Source of the DNA: Varanus komodoensis
Taxonomy: Eukaryota > Chordata > Lepidosauria > Squamata > Varanidae
DNA: 64,000 bases
NCBI RefSeq assembly: GCF_004798865.1
Contig: NW_025336481.1
Coordinates: forward strand, 17,454,934 to 17,518,933
Direction of reading: 5' to 3'
This document shows, piece by piece, positions 60,763 to 64,000 of the stretch. The translations under genes were made by a program, and so were the position numbers. Position 1 is the first letter of the stretch, and each line of letters starts with the position of its first letter. The notes under the pieces are model-generated. The model saw only the letters and a program-made list of their open reading frames with translations, was not told the origin of the DNA and did not search any database.

Positions 60763-61022
60763 GATAGTGAAGATGAAACTCAAATACTTTGGCCACCTAA
60801 TGAGAAGGAAAGACTCCCTGGAGAACAGCCTAATGCTGGGAACAATAGATGGCAAAAGGAGAAGGGGGCGGCAGAGAATGAGGTGGTTAGATGGAGTCAC
60901 TGAAGCAGTTGGTGTGAGCTTAAGTGGACTCCAGGGGATGGTGGAAGACAGAAAGGCCAGAAGGAATGTTGTCCATGGGGTCGCGACGGGTTGGACACGA
61001 CTTCGCGACTAACAACAACAAA
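60763..61022 (+). mobile_element. BovB LINE, 5'-truncated, nested in L2 tail
   Basis: About 255 bp of BovB 3' end, roughly 90% identical by eye to the same part of the full-length copy at 16570. The frame is intact: [20 protein letters not shown] through [20 protein letters not shown] to the stop, with tail gcgactaacaacaacaa. It sits between the L2 gcagcatag-type tail and the following (AAT)aaataaat run, so it landed in the L2's A-rich end. A target duplication cannot be fixed in the low-complexity flanks. Confidence 0.85.
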
Positions 61023-62128
61023 TTCATTAAATAAATAAATTATATTATATTACATGAATTAATATGTGCACCATCTATTTGAAGCCTGCAGTCCCATCTT
61101 TAGCCACTAGGGGCTGGCTTCCCTAACTAGGACATAGCTTTGCCATCCATGGGGTTTGAGGCCAGGGGAGATTAATAAACCATGGAGCACCTTTGCACCC
61201 TTTCCAATTCTCTGGGGCAGACCTCTCTCAAAGGAACGGCGTGATTGGCCCCCTCAGAGGTTTATGGGGCTGCAATACAGCAGGGGCATCCCTAGGTGTG
61301 CAGCAAGCCAGGCTTCACTCAGACAGGACTTCCCAATGTGTCCATTAAGTTTTCATGAAAGCTTTGCTTGGCTAAATTAAGGGCTACTCCAACCATGCAA
61401 AATCAGGTCCATTCTTTAGTTTAGAGAAAAAGTCTCCCTTTAGTTATAAGTCCTCATATTTGAAACTAATGAAAATAACGGAAACTGCCAAATCAAACTG
61501 AACATTTCTGCACTCTGAAAAGTCAGATGTCAAAGAAATTTGGGGGAGAAAATTTTTATACATATAACTGCAGGAGGAGAGAATGGGTCTTTTCCTACAT
61601 TTACCACAGCCATTGAAAGAACATGCTTTGCTTTTTCTTCCAGCTGTCTGGATCAAATGCTAATTATGCTTGATTGTTAGAGTTATGACAATTAGTGTTA
61701 CGATTATGCTTGATTGTTAGAGTTATAACAATAAACAAATGGCAGAGAGGATGTTCAACAAGTGGGAATGACTCCAAATAGCATATTAGAAAAACAGTGC
61801 ATGCAAGTAAAGGTGCCGGAGTGCACCGCTCTCACCCGTTAATGCTCATGCCAGTACCAACTTGAACAACTATTCCCAACAATAAAAAGGGTATTCCTAG
61901 GTTTCCTGGGATGCAATAGATACCATTTGGAAACATCCTGGGGCTATCCTTTGTGGCTCTACCACTGCCTGGACTGGCTCTGATACAGTTTCTTTCCCTC
62001 CTGCACATGGGCAGGGAATCAGGGTGCGCTTAGCAAAGGGCACAAAATGGGCCCAGCCTCTCCCTGATCTGAATGTGATCGGTCCTCAAAATCTGCTATT
62101 CATCTTTCTGCCTTACAGCAATTTAGTT
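61023..62128. other. Intergenic, no supported gene
   Basis: AT-rich L2 tail remainder to about 61060, then unique sequence containing the tandem 40-bp repeat at 61663. No gene. Confidence 0.55.
61663..61731. repeat. Tandem duplication, 40-bp unit
   Basis: attatgcttgattgttagag occurs at 61663 and again at 61703, with ttat(g/a)acaa after each. The first unit is complete (40 bp) and the second about 29 bp. High identity suggests a recent slippage-type duplication. Confidence 0.88.
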
Positions 62129-62352
62129 TTTATTATAATATTTATAGCCTGGCTTTTTCCAGAAAGAAACCCGAGAAAACTGACATACGCCTTGCCCTCT
62201 CCCTTGCTTTATCCTCCCAACAACCCTGTGAGGTGGGTTCACCTGAGAGTCACAGACTAGCCTAAAGTCACCCAGTGAGCCTCATGGCTAAGCAGCAACT
62301 AGAACTTGGATCTCCGCAATCCCAGTGCAACGTTTTCACCACTATGCCACAA
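62129..62352 (-). repeat. tRNA-derived SINE, MIR-like squamate family
   Basis: Reverse strand: tggcatagtggtgaaaacgt at the tRNA-like head, then gaggctcactgggtgacttt, aggttttctcgggtttcttt-like body and gccaggctataaatattata at the 3' end, which resembles the ggcgggatataaat end of L2-mobilised SINEs. Nearly full length. Confidence 0.72.
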
Positions 62353-62394
62353 TTTAGCTTCTTTTTTATGATGTTATAAAGCTCACATTGGCGT

Positions 62395-62725
62395 GTGTAT
62401 ATTCCATTCTCTTGACTTCATTAATAATTAGATTATTAAAAGGGGCTAGCTCAGATGCAAATTCAAGCCTTGCAATGTTGTTGGCGGCTCTTTTTAAAGG
62501 GAAAGAAATGTGCCCTTGGCCATCCTTATTTTAAACAGCAGAACTTATGAATCTTAACTAAATATTGTCATGTTGGGGATTAATATACAATTATGCAAAA
62601 CCACTCTAATATTTCTGATGAAAATTAGATTCCATTGCCGCTGCTCTAATCAGTGATGACATTTTTAAAAAAGACTCATGACCTAAGATTTCTGTTGCTA
62701 TGGTGATAAGTCTGCTAAACAGGAA
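62395..62725. other. Candidate conserved non-coding element
   Basis: Unique AT-rich block with attaataattagattatta (62418 region), two further TAAT-type clusters, taatcagtgatgacattttt, and gttgctatggtgat (62693-62706), which loosely resembles an RFX X-box. No open frame, no repeat signature. The look is that of a developmental enhancer, but only an alignment can show constraint. Confidence 0.3.
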
Positions 62726-63190
62726 GGAGCTAAAGGGAGGTACGTGTGTGTCTGTGTATCACCTGGGGTGCAGGTGCTGGCTGGCTGCCAGGATATCCTA
62801 GCACGGGGCTCTCTCCTCTGCACATGAGCCTATGACACGCAACACGCCGTCCCACCCTGGCAATACGCCACAGGCGCTTTGCGGGCACTTTGCCCACTCC
62901 CGCCCTCCCCTTCCTCCTTTTCCTCCTTTTCCTCCCAGGCAGTTCCCAGGGGACACCACAAAGAGGCACAAGCTCCCTTCTCTGGCAGTCCTGATCGTGA
63001 GCTGATTCCAGCTCACCGTGGCGGTCAAGGAGCCCCTGCAGGGAATATGCGGCTCATGCCCCGACAAGCAATAGGGTCCATTTCCAGCCACAGCTGGGAC
63101 ATGTAGAGGGTCCCTACCACTCCCTGGCACAGGGCAGTCTTCTGCATGTTGGTCCCACCAAGGCTGGAAATTGACTTCTGTGCACTTCAG
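62726..63190. other. GC-rich intergenic block
   Basis: From about 62750 to 63110 GC content and CpG are raised compared with the surrounding sequence, and a C/T-rich run with repeated tcctttt lies near 62910-62935. It could be a weak CpG island near a neighbouring gene, but no TATA box, exon or conserved frame supports a promoter. Confidence 0.3.
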
Positions 63191-63567
63191 GACATGAGAA
63201 CATGAGAGGAGCCCTGCTGGGTCAGAGTGAGGGTCCACCCAGTCCAGCGTTCTCCTTGCACAGTGGCCGGCCAGCTGTCCACAGGATCTCACAAGCAGGA
63301 TTTGAGGGCAACAGCCCCTTCCTGCCCAAGGCCCCCAGATCCTGGAGGTGGCATACAGGTATCAGGACTAGCAGCCATCAATAGCTGTATCCTCCCTGAA
63401 TTCCTCTAATCCCCTTTTAAATCCATCACTGCATCCTGTGGAGGTTAATTCCATAATTTAACCATGCTCTGCGTCAAGAAGCATCTCCTTTTATCTGTCT
63501 GAATCTCCCACCAATTAGTTTCTTGGAATGACCCCAGTTTCTAGTATTACAGGAGAGAAAGAAAAAT
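63191..63567 (+). repeat. Decayed amniote interspersed repeat, class unknown
   Basis: gccctgctgggtcagagtga, cacccagtccagcgttctcc, agccatcaatagctgtatcc, aatccccttttaaatccatc, gttaattccataatttaacc, gcgtcaagaagcatctcctt and tttctagtattacaggagag follow in order the repeat that I remember as widespread in turtles and lizards ('gccctgctggatcagacc...cagtccagcatcc...agccattgatagacctatcctccatgaatttgtc...gttctagtattatg'). I cannot assign it to a class. Confidence 0.6.
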
Positions 63568-64000
63568 GCACAAGCCCTGTTTGCACTACAAGGACAAAGC
63601 AAGTAGTATCTTAAATTAAAAAAACAGAGGGATGGAGGGAGGCGCTTCTTTGTCCCTGTGACACAAACAGGGCTCATGCCGGAAATACAGAGGGGAGAAT
63701 AGGGAAACTGGTCGGGCATCCCTGCCTCTTGCTGCCTCAGAGCTGCCGCCTTAAGCACAACGTCAGCAGGCAAGTTGCTGCCTCCCACCTGCTGCCCAGG
63801 GCATCTACCCTGAGCTTGGGGCAACATCTTGGAATGGGTTTCTACCCGTGGATGGAGAGTTCTGCTCTCAAGCCACCAAGGACATCTGAGAGCCACTCCG
63901 TGACACAGGACATGTGCCGCCTCTGCAAGCAAAGTAGGCATTCCTTCTGGCAACTTGAGAAGTCTTCCAGCAGTAGCTCCAAGTGCTGCTTGGCCAGTTT
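63568..64000. other. Window end, unassigned
   Basis: Raised GC. A minus-strand open frame from 63953 overlaps the repeat at 63191 and shows no recognisable domain. Another minus-strand frame near 63850-64000 contains CQKECLLCLQRRHMSC, which looks protein-like but matches nothing I know and runs off the window. Confidence 0.35.

Noticed and set aside
62798-63292. 164-codon minus-strand frame in GC-rich sequence
   Set aside because: Overlaps the old repeat at 63191, has a low-complexity GRKGGKGG-type stretch from a C/T-rich run, and no known domain.

Overview
The window is vertebrate nuclear DNA, most likely from a squamate reptile (lizard or snake). The evidence is the intron-exon architecture plus the repeat set: RTE-BovB LINEs with an (ACA)n tail, L2-type LINE 3' ends, a DIRS-type retroelement remnant, tRNA-derived SINEs, and short palindromic elements of kinds I remember as common in lizard genomes. 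The species cannot be fixed from this sequence.

One protein-coding gene can be supported: the 3' part of CACNA1I (T-type calcium channel alpha-1 subunit Cav3.3) on the + strand. Fourteen consecutive coding exons lie between 774 and 44494. All junctions are GT-AG, the phases match, and together they give 2604 nt (867 codons plus TGA). They encode the domain III selectivity-filter loop and S6, the III-IV linker, all of domain IV (S1-S6) and the full cytoplasmic C-terminus. The first two and a half domains lie upstream of the window. A 3' UTR of about 2.9 kb follows, ending near an AATAAA at 47371.

The introns carry most of the interest. The 14-kb intron between the S4-S5 linker exon and the S5 exon holds a DIRS-type fossil with inverted terminal repeats (about 15420-16525). 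About 45 bp further on is an apparently full-length BovB LINE (16570-19726) bounded by a perfect 13-bp target-site duplication. Two related L2 copies flank the domain IV pore-loop exon, and one contains a 100-N assembly gap. A (TTTTG)n tract ends only 29 nt before the domain IV S6 exon.

From about 47.4 kb to 64 kb I find no convincing gene. This stretch holds SINEs, a TA-flanked MITE, an L2 remnant with a 5'-truncated BovB nested in its tail, a tandem 40-bp repeat and one or two unique AT-rich blocks that could be conserved non-coding elements. In mammals the next genes are ENTHD1 and GRAP2; neither is recognisable here.

I did not find an undescribed biological system. The strongest observations are the intact-ended BovB insertion, the DIRS-type remnant, the nested LINE insertion and unusual sequence at three splice acceptors.
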